Positions 17,697 through 24,990 of a stretch of DNA of 59,573 nt are shown piece after piece. Location: the NCBI GenBank assembly GCA_947496145.1, contig CANMBS010000033.1:1-59573 (forward strand), in the 5' to 3' direction. Origin of the DNA: an uncultured Pseudovibrio sp. GTDB taxonomy: Bacteria > Pseudomonadota > Alphaproteobacteria > Rhizobiales > Stappiaceae. Below the pieces are notes generated by a model, which saw only the letters and a list, made by a program, of their open reading frames with translations, was not told the DNA's origin and did no database searches. A program made the position numbers and the translations under genes. Every line of letters begins with the position of its first letter. Position 1 is the stretch's first letter.

Positions 17697-17809
17697 TGCT
17701 CGTCCTCCTGATACAGCTCTGTACCATAGCGCACGCGGGGCAGGCCGAATATGTAAACCTGCCAGATGCGCAGTGTGTTCACTGTGCAAATGAAGGGGAG
17801 GAAGATCAT
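17693..17809 (-). CDS. 38-residue small ORF coupled at both ends
   Basis: The ATG at 17809 overlaps the TGA of the upstream gene (ATGA), and its own TGA overlaps the ATG of the zinc-ribbon gene (ATGA). The product starts MIFLPFICTVNTLRIW and ends in an acidic tail. The double coupling is the main evidence that it is translated. No family recognised. Confidence 0.5.
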   Translation of the reverse strand: MIFLPFICTVNTLRIWQVYIFGLPRVRYGTELYQEDEQ

Positions 17810-18417
17810 GCAGCTTCCTCCTGAGTGGCGTGTTCCCAGATTTCGAAAGGCTTTTGGGTGGGGTGGTTGGCGGGCTTCACTGGCATAATGACGCCGAATG
17901 CCTGAGTTGGTTTTGTAAATGTAACCAGAGCAGGCTGTCTCTCTCCATTGGGATGGATCTGATAATTTTGTGCCTGTAAGATTTTGCTGATCTTATTGAA
18001 GAGCAGTTCGTATCTTGGATCGTATCGACCCAGAGACGTTTCGTAATCGTCGGCAGGTAAGGTCCATCGCCAGTCGGGATAATCACCTTCAGACTGCTCC
18101 CAGCCAAAACTGAGAACTGGCCCGAGCACAGTGCTGGCGGATAGATGGTAAATCTCATCCCGGTTGCTTTTGGTGACCTTGGGAAACAGGCCAAGAACTT
18201 CTCGCGGCACGGCAAAGCTGCCATTTCCATAGTCGCCTTCAAGACTGATGGACTGCACAAGCAATACATGTCCGTTTGTGGCGATCAGAAGAGCGGCATC
18301 ACCTTTAACTTCGACCTGAAGGCAGTTGATGTGGAATCTGAGCGTTTCATTCAATTTGAGCAACTCATGGGCTGCCCTAAGCATGTAAAGCGGAACAGGA
18401 ACAGATAATTCAGTCAT
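17806..18417 (-). CDS. Phage protein of unknown function, possibly clamp-like
   Basis: 203 residues from an ATG behind AAAGGAA. The segment LQVEVKGDAALLIATNGHVLLV faintly resembles the DNA-binding-face repeat of beta sliding clamps (xxxATDGHRLA), and the protein is beta-rich. This is only a suggestion. The gene precedes the coupled 38-codon ORF. Confidence 0.6.
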   Translation of the reverse strand: MTELSVPVPLYMLRAAHELLKLNETLRFHINCLQVEVKGDAALLIATNGHVLLVQSISLEGDYGNGSFAVPREVLGLFPKVTKSNRDEIYHLSASTVLGPVLSFGWEQSEGDYPDWRWTLPADDYETSLGRYDPRYELLFNKISKILQAQNYQIHPNGERQPALVTFTKPTQAFGVIMPVKPANHPTQKPFEIWEHATQEEAA

Positions 18418-18451
18418 ACGTATTCCTTTCGTAATCGCACCGCTGGTGGGG

Positions 18452-18670
18452 TTAGAGCCTGTTTTGGGCGTCAAATGCAGAAAGCTGGGTGGTGATGAAA
18501 TCGGAGGGGATGCTTTGCTTAGCTTCGATCACGGTTTGATCGAGGACGGGAACGAGGCAGAGCAGGGCGTAGCTGATCAAGACCAGAACGATGAGTTTTG
18601 CGGCCTCGTTCAGGAGGAACAGAGGCACGTTGCAGCGATCACTAAATACGTCTTCATTAATGCTATTCAT
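18452..18670 (-). CDS. Small membrane protein of unknown function
   Basis: 72 residues with one strong hydrophobic segment (AAKLIVLVLISYALLCLVP, about 23-41). AGAGGAAC lies upstream of the ATG. It is part of the leftward early run. Confidence 0.55.
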   Translation of the reverse strand: MNSINEDVFSDRCNVPLFLLNEAAKLIVLVLISYALLCLVPVLDQTVIEAKQSIPSDFITTQLSAFDAQNRL

Positions 18671-18733
18671 GGGTCTGTTCCTCTTGCGGGAGTGCTAAGG
18701 GAAGGCGGCTAAGCGGGGTGGCTGGGAAAAGGG

Positions 18734-19132
18734 TTAGGTGGAGAGCAATTGCGAGCCGTTGGCGAGGATGAACGCAACGCCAGCGACTTGTGACTTGGCA
18801 GTGTCCTTAGGGATGTCGGGCATTCCTAGTCCTTGGAGAATGGCAGAGGTGGTCACGCTAAGATCTTCCTGCTCTGCTTTGCTTTCAGCAGTCGTCACAG
18901 CAGCAGTTTCCAACTGGGTGAGATACGCTCGGAGCTCTTCTCTTTTCTGCTTAGTCGTGAATTCTTTAAGGTGGTGAACGTCATCACGAAGTTCTTTGAG
19001 TTGCTTTTCGACTTCAGCGGAACGAGAGGGGCGGCTTTCTATGGCGCTGAGTTTAACGAGGATCTCTGCGTTCATACGCTCATAGAGCGCTTCAAGTTTG
19101 CGGGTTTGCTTTTTGAGTTTCTTTCCGGGCAT
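18734..19132 (-). CDS. Coiled-coil phage protein of unknown function
   Basis: 132 residues. The basic N-terminus (MPGKKLKKQTRKLE) leads into a long heptad-like helical region to about residue 90 (VEKQLKELRDDVHHLKEF), then a looser tail. No family recognised. Confidence 0.55.
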   Translation of the reverse strand: MPGKKLKKQTRKLEALYERMNAEILVKLSAIESRPSRSAEVEKQLKELRDDVHHLKEFTTKQKREELRAYLTQLETAAVTTAESKAEQEDLSVTTSAILQGLGMPDIPKDTAKSQVAGVAFILANGSQLLST

Positions 19133-19175
19133 GTGCTTTCTCCGTTGTTGGAGGGGGCAAGGGTGAAGCGGGCTG

Positions 19176-19484
19176 TTAGACAGCCTCAGGTGAAGGGACT
19201 TGTTGGAGGGCCTGAATGGCGAAGGTGAGGGCTGTTTCGGCGTCTGCTGCTATCTCACGCATGGCGTAGATGCGATTTTCTAAAGCCTTTTTGCTCGCCG
19301 GAGCCTGTTTGAGTATTTCGCGCAAATCTCCGCGAAACAGGGCGAGTTCATTGTGCATCTCGGCAGTTTTAGCGAGTGCAGCTTCTGCGACCTCGTGGAC
19401 TGGGGTGATGGTCTCTGGAGGTGTGGTCCTTGAGGTAGTCGCAGGTTGCTTGGTCGGAAACTGAAAAATGGTAGCGCTAGGCAT
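19176..19484 (-). CDS. Small helical phage protein of unknown function
   Basis: 102 residues. A Pro/Thr-rich N-terminus (about 1-30) is followed by two helices. It is the first gene of the leftward early run, divergent from the gene at 19687, so the 200-base gap probably holds promoters for both. Confidence 0.55.
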   Translation of the reverse strand: MPSATIFQFPTKQPATTSRTTPPETITPVHEVAEAALAKTAEMHNELALFRGDLREILKQAPASKKALENRIYAMREIAADAETALTFAIQALQQVPSPEAV

Positions 19485-19566
19485 CGAGAAAATCTCCTAA
19501 ACAGTCAAAAACCATCAAATACCGACACATGTCAGTGAGATTTTTTCACAGATATCACTCTATGGT

Positions 19567-19624
19567 TGTGCATATCCTAGAAAGTCAAAGTGTCATTGCA
19601 TGGGAATTGTGCATTAATCGCACA
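19567..19624. promoter_or_regulatory. Putative phage repressor operators
   Basis: TGTGC-ATTAATC-GCACA at 19608-19624 is a perfect 5-bp inverted repeat with a 7-base spacer. A half-matching site starts with TGTGC at 19567. The same pattern appears between the repressor and cro genes (21632-21713), so the repressor probably also acts here. Confidence 0.5.
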
Positions 19625-19686
19625 GTTTGTCAATTAGAAATGTGCGAAAAAAGTCCAGTCTTGTGCCCGATATCAGGGAGGCATCT

Positions 19687-20415
19687 ATGGAGATGTTTGG
19701 AAAAGCAGAGTTTGGTGAGGTTAATCCGAGTGTGTTTGCTCGGGTAATTTTTGGTCTCGAAAGCCGTTTGTTTCAGTTGGGTTTGGCTATGGAGTATGGG
19801 AGTGACTTTGAGTGCTTTGAGGTCTTAGCTCAGGCAACTGACAAGCAAGTCTTGTCGGAGCATTTTCAGGTGGCGCTGAATACGTACACTCCGGAAAATG
19901 CATTTTGGCTGCGAGCTGTTGATGGGGAGGGGGAGACTGTTGCTCTTGGTGCCGTGAGGCTTGACTTGCTTGGGGCGCAAACGCTGGATCGGCATTTAGC
20001 AAAATACTGGAAGCGTTGTTATCCTGGGGAGTTTGGCAACAGGGCGACGTTAGCGCGTGAACAGCCAAGGTATCTTCGTGAAGTATCGGGGCGTGTTTGC
20101 TACTTAGGCGAGCTGTGGGTGGCGCGTTTATGGCAGGGGAAAAAAGTGCATATCCATTTCTCCCCTTTAGCTATGGCTATAGCTCTTCAGCGCTGGAATC
20201 CAGATTGGATGTATTGTTGGGTGCGGCCAAAGATGTGGTGTAAGCGCTATCCTCTGGCTTATGGTTTTTCAGCGGTTCATCCTGTCGGTGTGCGGTGGGA
20301 TGAGGAGCCTTCAACGATTGACAATGACTTAGTGATGGCATTGAACCGCCGTGAGTGGGCATTGGACTGGATGGATGCTCTAGCTTCTGAATTTCCCTTG
20401 GTATCACATAGCTAA
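19687..20415 (+). CDS. Protein of unknown function, possibly GNAT-like
   Basis: 242 residues from an ATG with AGGGAGG seven bases upstream. The central-to-C-terminal stretch (VCYLGELWVARLWQGKKVH, then LQRWNPDWMYCWVRPKM) has the strand-helix-strand rhythm of acyltransferase-like (GNAT) folds, but no acetyl-CoA motif is clear. It stands alone on the plus strand inside leftward genes and has repressor-like operators in front. Its last 240 bases overlap the opposite-strand gene at 20177-20857. Confidence 0.6.
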   Translation: MEMFGKAEFGEVNPSVFARVIFGLESRLFQLGLAMEYGSDFECFEVLAQATDKQVLSEHFQVALNTYTPENAFWLRAVDGEGETVALGAVRLDLLGAQTLDRHLAKYWKRCYPGEFGNRATLAREQPRYLREVSGRVCYLGELWVARLWQGKKVHIHFSPLAMAIALQRWNPDWMYCWVRPKMWCKRYPLAYGFSAVHPVGVRWDEEPSTIDNDLVMALNRREWALDWMDALASEFPLVSHS

Positions 20416-20857
20416 CTATTTGAATAAGACCGTTATGTAGCTTCCATGGTAGTAGTATGCGCTCATAAATTAATTGGATTGGGTTCTCATCAGGATAGCA
20501 AAGTGAGGAGATGACTTCATAGACTGGTTCTCCTGATATGGCCGTCAAAAAGCCGGGGTGAACTTGATGTCGGAAGTTTGGCTCAATGAGGGTCTTGGGA
20601 GTTGCGTCTTCTGGTTCCAGCGTTTTGGGGATGAGTTTTCCTAGGAGTGTTTTATGGCCAACAAACAGTATTTCAGGGCTATCACCTTTTGGGGCCTCGC
20701 CGGACAAAAGCAGGAGGTGAGGGCTATGCTTTGAGAGGTCTGTTGGCAACCCAAGTTTGCGATACTCGGAAGACCAAATCCTGTAAAGGTGTTGGGCGCG
20801 GGCGTTTGCTAATCCGCGCTCGACAAAGCTAATAGGAATTGCTTCTGTATAATTCAT
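20177..20857 (-). CDS. Protein of unknown function, possibly PAS-like
   Basis: 226 residues if read to its stop. The first 165 residues (YRIWSSEYRKLGLPTDLS, HSPHLLLLSG, YERILLPWKLHNGLIQIVSYVIP) resemble the PAS_5-type sensory fold found in many alphaproteobacteria. The last 60 residues are low-complexity Pro/Ser/Thr and lie antisense to the gene at 19687-20415. The ATG overlaps the upstream stop by four bases. It is downstream of the repressor on the same strand, hence probably expressed in the lysogen. Confidence 0.55.
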   Translation of the reverse strand: MNYTEAIPISFVERGLANARAQHLYRIWSSEYRKLGLPTDLSKHSPHLLLLSGEAPKGDSPEILFVGHKTLLGKLIPKTLEPEDATPKTLIEPNFRHQVHPGFLTAISGEPVYEVISSLCYPDENPIQLIYERILLPWKLHNGLIQIVSYVIPREIQKLEHPSSPMPTHGGSMPSLSHCQSLKAPHPTAHRQDEPLKNHKPEDSAYTTSLAAPNNTSNLDSSAEEL

Positions 20858-21105
20858 GACGCGAGTGCTTTAATGCGTTCAAGTTCTCTGATAACAGCCT
20901 TTCGGCTTTTGAAGTAGAGTAACTCTTGGTCTTCTGACTTCAAGTTGTTTAAATTAGAGTGACCGAATTGCTGTATACATTCCCATTGCAGGATGTGATT
21001 ACAGTCTATGATACTTGCTATATAGATTAGGTTTTCGAAGTTATTAGACTTTTTGGCTTTGTTTACATCAAGTAACTGGTACGGAAAATTCTTAAAACTG
21101 TCCAT
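20854..21105 (-). CDS. Small protein of unknown function, downstream of repressor
   Basis: 83 residues from the ATG at 21105 with AAAGGG upstream. AT-rich coding and Asn/Lys-rich sequence (NKAKKSNNFENLIYIASI) set it apart from its neighbours and suggest recent acquisition. It lies 63 bases after the repressor and is coupled to the next gene by ATGA. Confidence 0.55.
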   Translation of the reverse strand: MDSFKNFPYQLLDVNKAKKSNNFENLIYIASIIDCNHILQWECIQQFGHSNLNNLKSEDQELLYFKSRKAVIRELERIKALAS

Positions 21106-21168
21106 GGTATAAGCCCTTTCGGCTGATATCTGAACACAACTTGTAATGATGGGCAATGGGTATGTGTA

Positions 21169-21603
21169 TTACAGGGCTTTGTTCTTTTGGCGTTTCAGGC
21201 CAATAGTGACAGCTTTAATGAAGTCCTGCAGGGGCATGTTGCCGCCAAACTCGCGTTTTTCAATCTCTAAGGCCGCGGTGAAAGCTTTGTCGTATGCTTC
21301 TTCGCTAAAATTGCCTGCTTCGTCAGTCTGAGGTTGTGCCTCAACAATGCTAAGAGGTGCAGGAGAAGCTTCCTTAACCACTGCGTCGCCTGAGAGTGAG
21401 GGAATAGGGATGTTGAGGGCGTCAGAGATCTTAATTAGCTCGACGCCTGAGATTTCTCTTGCCCCTTGTACCATGCGATTTATTTTCTGGGAGCTAAGGT
21501 CGATATCACGCGCAAGTTCGGACTGGCTTTTTCCAGTCTTACTCAAAGCATCTGCAAGCCATTTGGCTAGGATCTCACTTGCGGTAGTCGTTGGCATAAA
21601 CAT
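21169..21603 (-). CDS. CI-like phage repressor (XRE-type HTH)
   Basis: About 144 residues. The N-terminal HTH is LADALSKTGKSQSELARDID, LSSQKINRMVQGAREISG, LIKISDALNIPIPSL (about residues 14-70), followed by a short C-terminal region. It is shorter than lambda CI and has no obvious Ser-Lys autoprotease, so induction would need another route. Two candidate ATGs (21603, 21597); upstream in-frame starts would run through the operator region and are rejected. Divergent from a cro-like gene. Confidence 0.82.
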   Translation of the reverse strand: MFMPTTTASEILAKWLADALSKTGKSQSELARDIDLSSQKINRMVQGAREISGVELIKISDALNIPIPSLSGDAVVKEASPAPLSIVEAQPQTDEAGNFSEEAYDKAFTAALEIEKREFGGNMPLQDFIKAVTIGLKRQKNKAL

Positions 21604-21631
21604 GTTATGCACTCTGTTTTTTATATTGTCT

Positions 21632-21713
21632 TGTGCTATTTTAGACCAGTAAGAGCTATTTTCTGGTTGACTAATATCGAACATTTGTGTTCTTTTTGGG
21701 CTATTATCGCACA
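21632..21713. promoter_or_regulatory. Immunity operator region between repressor and cro
   Basis: Three related 17-bp sites: TGTGC-TATTTTA-GACCA (21632-21648), AGAGC-TATTTTC-TGGTT (21652-21668) and TGGGC-TATTATC-GCACA (21697-21713). The first two are spaced 20 bp apart, two helical turns. The pattern matches the perfect site at 19608-19624. Confidence 0.6.
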
Positions 21714-21728
21714 AATTGGGCATGATCA

Positions 21729-22052
21729 ATGGAACCTGCTACAACTATTATTAGAGATTTAGGCGGTTTAAAAGCTGTCTCTAGGATTCTTGGTACAGGC
21801 GAACATGTAGTCAAGAAGTGGCGTCAACCATCGTCCAAAGGTGGCACAAACGGCGGCATTCCTCGAAAACACGTCTTTCCAATTTTGATTCATTGTGCTG
21901 CTCATGGAATACCTCACACTGTTGAGACTGTCGTGCTTTCCCCTGCACAGAGACGGCAACTGGTCGAAATTCATACAGAAGTTTCGACGTTGAACGGTAG
22001 CCCGTCATCCCCCAAGGAAAACGCAAATTGGGGAGCTGAGGATGAAGCTTGA
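21729..22052 (+). CDS. Cro-like HTH protein (carph-isopro type)
   Basis: 107 residues. The segment IIRDLGGLKAVSRILGTGEH, VVKKWRQPSSKGGTNGGIPRKH has the HTH with a KW contact and the GGxGGxIPxKH element of the Cro-like carph-isopro family. It is the first rightward gene from the immunity region and overlaps the CII-like gene by 11 bases. Confidence 0.75.
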   Translation: MEPATTIIRDLGGLKAVSRILGTGEHVVKKWRQPSSKGGTNGGIPRKHVFPILIHCAAHGIPHTVETVVLSPAQRRQLVEIHTEVSTLNGSPSSPKENANWGAEDEA

Positions 22053-22527
22053 AAGACCAACCAGTGACAAGGATCGTCGCGCAATTAAGCAAGCAACGCA
22101 TAGGACAACGTCGCTTTGTGGTGGGCAGGAGAGTGCTGCAATCATCACAAGGGTAAACCCCAAGACCTTAAGTGATTACGGAAACACGGGTAACTCTCGG
22201 CATACTGACGTGTTTATGCCTGTTGATGTGCTGGCGGATATGATCTTAGACAGACGGGCAGCAGGTGAAACCGCTCCTCTTTTGGCTCAGCTTTGTGAGT
22301 TAGGTGGTGGTGTGTTTGTTCCTGTTCCTGAAGTTGGCAAGGAGACTAATGCTGTAGATTTAGGCGTTGTAGATTTGTCCCAGAAGCTACTGAATTTGGT
22401 TGCTCTTCTTACTCAATCACTTGCTGAAAACGATACTGATTACCGTGCTGGAAGCGTTGAGCTAATTAAGGAGGCTATTCAAGGGCTTTGTGGTTTGCGC
22501 TCTCGTTTAGAGGAGAGTGAAGGTTGA
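22042..22527 (+). CDS. Phage regulatory CII-like protein
   Basis: 161 residues. The N-terminal half (SDKDRRAIKQATHRTTSLCGG, then ITRVNPKTLSDYGN and FMPVDVLADM) matches the phage regulatory CII/CP76 family, which has a lambda-CII-like HTH. The C-terminal part is helical. It would help choose between lysis and lysogeny. It directly follows the Cro-like gene. Confidence 0.72.
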   Translation: MKLERPTSDKDRRAIKQATHRTTSLCGGQESAAIITRVNPKTLSDYGNTGNSRHTDVFMPVDVLADMILDRRAAGETAPLLAQLCELGGGVFVPVPEVGKETNAVDLGVVDLSQKLLNLVALLTQSLAENDTDYRAGSVELIKEAIQGLCGLRSRLEESEG

Positions 22528-22565
22528 TGATTTCTGCTTCAGCTATGTGTTGTTCAGGCCAGTAC

Positions 22566-22955
22566 TTAAGTACACTTGTGAGCAGCTTCAACATCGTTGA
22601 AACGTTTGATGCGATCAAATCTAAAAGTAAGAGTTCTTTCTGCTTCGTCGCAATAGGCCAAGATATAAGTGCGAGTAACCCCGTCATCGTCAGGCTCGGA
22701 GTATACATAGTGGACTGTGATGGTGAACTCACGCTCTACACCATTCTGATTTTCGTATTCGATATAGAAACTTTTGCCGATGAGAGAAGGCTTTTCTTTG
22801 CGCTTTATTCGGTTATTTTGTTGCGTGATTGGTTTTGCTTGGGTGGTTTGCTTTTGCCTAGCCTTGCGAGGCGAAGAAAACTGAATGTCGGGCAAGAGAA
22901 ACGCAGCAGCGAGCATTGCAAAAATTATCGTAAGAACAATAATAGCCTCTTCCAT
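22566..22955 (-). CDS. Membrane-anchored WYL-domain protein
   Basis: 129 residues. An N-terminal membrane helix (IIVLTIIFAMLAAAFLLP) is followed by a basic linker and a compact beta-rich domain ending in YILAYCDEAERTLTFRFDRIKRF, the WYL-domain signature. WYL domains bind nucleotides or ligands and usually sit in DNA-binding regulators; a membrane-tethered version without HTH is unusual. AGAGGAGA precedes the ATG. It faces opposite to the rightward operon. Confidence 0.72.
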   Translation of the reverse strand: MEEAIIVLTIIFAMLAAAFLLPDIQFSSPRKARQKQTTQAKPITQQNNRIKRKEKPSLIGKSFYIEYENQNGVEREFTITVHYVYSEPDDDGVTRTYILAYCDEAERTLTFRFDRIKRFNDVEAAHKCT

Positions 22956-23073
22956 GAGGGCAATCTCCTCTTAGAAATTCAAGCTTTTTCCGCATATGTG
23001 GTTATAAGCCGATATGCAGCTTTTCATCGTGGTATGCGAATAGAGCATTGCTCTACTCGCAAGCGTGAACTGG

Positions 23074-23337
23074 TTAGATTAGTTCTTCTTCTGTCTGCTG
23101 AAGCATTAGACGGAGGCTCTCCAGACGATCATCGTAGACCTTCGTTCCACTCTCTCGATATAGATCATGGTCGTGAGCTGCGATCTTGTCGCGATTGTGC
23201 TGGATTGCTTCCAGGATCGCAGTTTGGTGCTTTGTGCTTAGCGTTGAGAATATCGCGAGCAATAGATCAGTGTTTAAGCTGTCTTGGAACATCAAATCTG
23301 CATATTGATCTTGGTGCAACACAACTTCTTCACTCAT
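23074..23337 (-). CDS. Small helical phage protein of unknown function
   Basis: 87 residues from the ATG at 23337 behind AAAGGAAC; longer readings enter the methyltransferase and are antisense noise. Mostly helical (LLLAIFSTLSTKHQTAILEAI). Divergent from the methyltransferase gene, so the 148-base gap likely holds two promoters. Confidence 0.6.
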   Translation of the reverse strand: MSEEVVLHQDQYADLMFQDSLNTDLLLAIFSTLSTKHQTAILEAIQHNRDKIAAHDHDLYRESGTKVYDDRLESLRLMLQQTEEELI

Positions 23338-23484
23338 GCTGGCTGTTCCTTTCCTGCCAGTGTGCGCAGAGAGCCTTGCAATGTTGGCGCATCGTGCGAG
23401 GTTCTCTGCATCTTTTTGCGGTGCTGATTGCATCACGCATTCGCTTGAGCGTCGATCAGTGGAATCCTTCGGGAGGGTTGCTGC

Positions 23485-24627
23485 ATGACCGCTCCTGAGA
23501 CGATCTTTATCGGTGATCTGCCCTGCGAAATCCGGTTGGGGGATGTGCTTGAGCGTTTGCGCGAGATGCCCGATAACTCGGTGGACTGTGTTGTGACGTC
23601 GCCGCCCTATTGGGGGTTGCGCGATTACGGTGTTGACGGGCAGCTGGGGCTGGAACCAACGCTGAAAGAGCACGTTGATAAGATGGTGGAGGTGTTCGAA
23701 CAGGTCCGGCGCGTTCTGAAACCAGAAGGCACTTGCTGGATCAACTATGGTGATTGCTATGCAACCACACCAGCAGGGCACAAGGCAGACAAGGACGGGC
23801 GGATACGAACCGGAAAAGACGACCGGACTTTCACGCAAAAGCCGTTCTCAACCATTCAGGGCAGTTTGAAGGCGAAGGATCTTTGCATGGTGCCTAACCG
23901 GCTCGCCATTGCGCTGCGGGATGCAGGCTGGTGGGTTCGCGGTGAGATCATCTGGGCAAAGCCTAACCCGATGCCGGAAAGCATCCGCGACAGACCTGCG
24001 GTGGCTCATGAGAAAATCTGGCTTGTGACCAAATCGCCACGTTACTTTTACGACAGGGAAGCAGTCCGGCAAGGGCGTGCTGGTGATGAGGACGCTAACG
24101 GTTTTCGCGGTGGCTCTTACACTCGCAATAGAGTGGGCAAGCGCAAGAGCGTAGGAAACAGGCGTGTATCAGATAAGCAGCGCGGCCACGGCAAGCGCCA
24201 TGCAGGGTTTAATGCCCGCTGGGATCACATGACCAAAGAAGAACAGCAGGCCAACGGGCGGAACTTGCGCAACTACGAGCCTGCACCTCTTGAGGTTTGG
24301 AATGTGGCGACCCGTCCGTTCCCCGGTGCTCATTTCGCGACCTTTCCGCCTGAGCTGGCGCGGCGCTGTATCGAGGCGGGCTGTCCGCGAGGCGGTGTTG
24401 TTCTCGATCCGTTTGGCGGTTCTGGCACAACTGGTCTGGTCGCGTTGCGGCTTGGACGGCAGGCAATCCTGATCGAACTCAATCCAGACTACGCAGAGAT
24501 AGCGCGGGAGCGCATCGGGCAAGACTGGATGGGGCCGGATGAGCTGAAGTGCCATCAGTCAGCGGTGTCAGATGATGCGGGTCCGCTGTTTTCTCACCTT
24601 GAGCCAATGGAGGTTTGCAGTGCCTGA
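23485..24627 (+). CDS. Site-specific DNA methyltransferase (N4-cytosine/N6-adenine)
   Basis: 380 residues. The catalytic motif IV is TSPPYW (residues 38-43) and the AdoMet-binding motif I is DPFGGSGTT (from 308), an order typical of beta-class amino-methyltransferases. SPPYW favours N4-cytosine but N6-adenine cannot be excluded. The middle region (about 170-280) is the target-recognition part. No restriction partner adjoins it, so it is an orphan enzyme probably protecting phage DNA or tuning transcription. GGAGG precedes the ATG. Confidence 0.88.
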   Translation: MTAPETIFIGDLPCEIRLGDVLERLREMPDNSVDCVVTSPPYWGLRDYGVDGQLGLEPTLKEHVDKMVEVFEQVRRVLKPEGTCWINYGDCYATTPAGHKADKDGRIRTGKDDRTFTQKPFSTIQGSLKAKDLCMVPNRLAIALRDAGWWVRGEIIWAKPNPMPESIRDRPAVAHEKIWLVTKSPRYFYDREAVRQGRAGDEDANGFRGGSYTRNRVGKRKSVGNRRVSDKQRGHGKRHAGFNARWDHMTKEEQQANGRNLRNYEPAPLEVWNVATRPFPGAHFATFPPELARRCIEAGCPRGGVVLDPFGGSGTTGLVALRLGRQAILIELNPDYAEIARERIGQDWMGPDELKCHQSAVSDDAGPLFSHLEPMEVCSA

Positions 24628-24928
24628 ATTGAGATGTCTTGACGAATGGCGGCGCGAGTTTTCTGAATATCCCATGGAATCCGGCACCTGCCTGGTGCTG
24701 CATGCGCTGAGCCTGTTTGCAACGAAGGTTGGCGATATTGTTTACCCATCGGTGGCCGCGCTTTCAGCACACACAAAGCTGAGCAAGCCAGTGGTGATCA
24801 AGCACCTGAAAAAGGCGCAGCGGATGGGCTGGATCGGTGTGCGGCGCTTTGATGACACTGGCGCAAAGCTCAGGCGGAACGAATACATGATCAAGTCACC
24901 TGAGAAGGATGTTCCGGGCTGGGACTGA
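24620..24928 (+). CDS. HTH-domain protein
   Basis: 102 residues from a GTG behind GGAGG, overlapping the methyltransferase end by eight bases. A winged-helix segment (YPSVAALSAHTKLSKPVVIK, HLKKAQRMGWIGV) resembles the HTH found in phage replication or regulatory proteins. Its function is unknown. Confidence 0.65.
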   Translation: MPELRCLDEWRREFSEYPMESGTCLVLHALSLFATKVGDIVYPSVAALSAHTKLSKPVVIKHLKKAQRMGWIGVRRFDDTGAKLRRNEYMIKSPEKDVPGWD

Positions 24929-24990
24929 CCTTTGCCACTCGTTTCAACAGATGTGTTTTCCTATTGCAAGCCTGAGGAAGGATGGACGTT

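Noticed and set aside
17421-18712. Plus-strand ORFs across the leftward early cluster
   Set aside because: They lack SD sequences and lie antisense to a run of small genes with coupled starts and stops.
21604-21729. Longer start for the CI-like repressor
   Set aside because: It would translate through the operator region between repressor and cro; the HTH domain starts after the ATG at 21603.
22524-23498. A 324-codon plus-strand ORF across 22.5-23.5 kb
   Set aside because: It is antisense to a recognisable WYL-domain gene and to a small gene with a good SD, and its Ser/Cys/Arg-rich sequence looks like no protein family.
23338-23838. Long N-terminal extension of the leftward gene ending at 23074
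   Set aside because: It is antisense to the catalytic half of the methyltransferase; the ATG at 23337 has a proper SD.
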